From positions 1,116,001-1,180,000 of the forward strand of contig OZ176054.1 in NCBI GenBank assembly GCA_964247055.1: a stretch of 64,000 nt of DNA, read 5' to 3'. A program made the position numbers and the translations under genes. Every line of letters starts with the position of its first letter. Within the stretch, counting starts at the first letter, position 1. Origin of the DNA: Paragordius varius. Its lineage: Eukaryota; Nematomorpha. This document shows, piece by piece, positions 63,901-64,000 of this stretch. The notes under the pieces are model-generated. The model did not search any database, was not told the DNA's origin, and saw only the letters and a program-made list of their open reading frames with translations.

Positions 63901-64000
63901 TAAATGTAAAAATGTTGATAGTAATAATATTTTTCAATAATTGTGTTTATGAAAAGAAAAATTTTAAGAGATACTCACCTCTTTCGGAGGTTCAACTGCA
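60985..64000 (-). CDS. K3: PAK/STE20-like protein kinase gene, 5' end outside the window
   Basis: Exons 63979-64000 (cut by the window edge), 63830-63882, 63575-63758, 63400-63489, 62153-62252, 61551-61738, 61172-61300 and 60985-61092, all GT/AG and in phase. The glycine loop is complete (LGKGGFGTV), unlike K1. [11 protein letters not shown], a [12 protein letters not shown] catalytic loop, DFG and DIWALG follow. The activation segment ends [14 protein letters not shown] with AEE for APE. The C-lobe exon has [18 protein letters not shown]. The last exon reads [20 protein letters not shown], and one fewer A than K2 changes the final residues. It has the best-preserved catalytic core of the three. 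An extra segment of about 110 bp (near 62465-62575) lies in its intron relative to K2. Confidence 0.83.

Overview
This window is eukaryotic, AT-rich nuclear DNA. It has spliced genes with GT/AG introns, APE-type LINEs, hAT DNA transposons, a tRNA-derived SINE and a Ty3/gypsy LTR element. The coding parts (a p21-activated/STE20-type kinase family, an ARF6-like small GTPase, a Mag-type gypsy element, RTE-like LINEs) fit an invertebrate animal, most likely an arthropod. I cannot name the species from sequence alone.

The main structure is a tandem segmental duplication of about 30 kb. Unit 1 runs from about 2.25 kb to 33.46 kb, and unit 2 from about 33.46 kb to 63.69 kb. Its ends lie inside copies of a minus-strand PAK-like kinase gene: K1 (1-4320, 3' end off the window), K2 (30816-35511) and K3 (60985-64000, 5' end off the window). 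K2 sits on the junction. Its 3' half resembles K3, its 5' half resembles K1, and the glycine-loop exon at the join is damaged. This is what unequal crossing-over between two kinase paralogues would leave. I rebuilt the kinase from splice sites: 12 exons, about 418 residues, with a cysteine-rich and basic N-terminus and no recognisable CRIB domain.

Each unit also carries two shortened kinase relatives, head to head about 750 bp apart. One on the minus strand (15.4-18.0 kb; 43.4-46.0 kb) has only the N-terminal exons. One on the plus strand (18.8-20.0 kb; 46.7-47.9 kb) has the N-terminal exons joined to a short piece of the kinase C-lobe. Each unit has a two-exon, minus-strand ARF6-like gene fragment (9.9-11.7 kb; 37.9-39.7 kb) abutting a minus-strand LINE (LINE-A), a plus-strand LINE (LINE-B; 20.5-23.2 kb; 48.4-56.5 kb with an interruption), and a SINE near 30.2 and 60.3 kb.

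Later insertions tell the units apart. Unit 1 alone has a 3.1-kb hAT element (5229-8354, 8-bp target duplication, empty site in unit 2) and a second 3.1-kb hAT-like element (25188-28272) that hosts a foldback palindrome. Unit 2 alone has a 5.4-kb block inside LINE-B: a minisatellite, then a TIR element with perfect 18-bp ends, itself split by a young but broken Ty3/gypsy retrotransposon (50586-54589). Identity between the units is patchy and looks highest around the kinase N-terminal exons, introns included, which suggests gene conversion.
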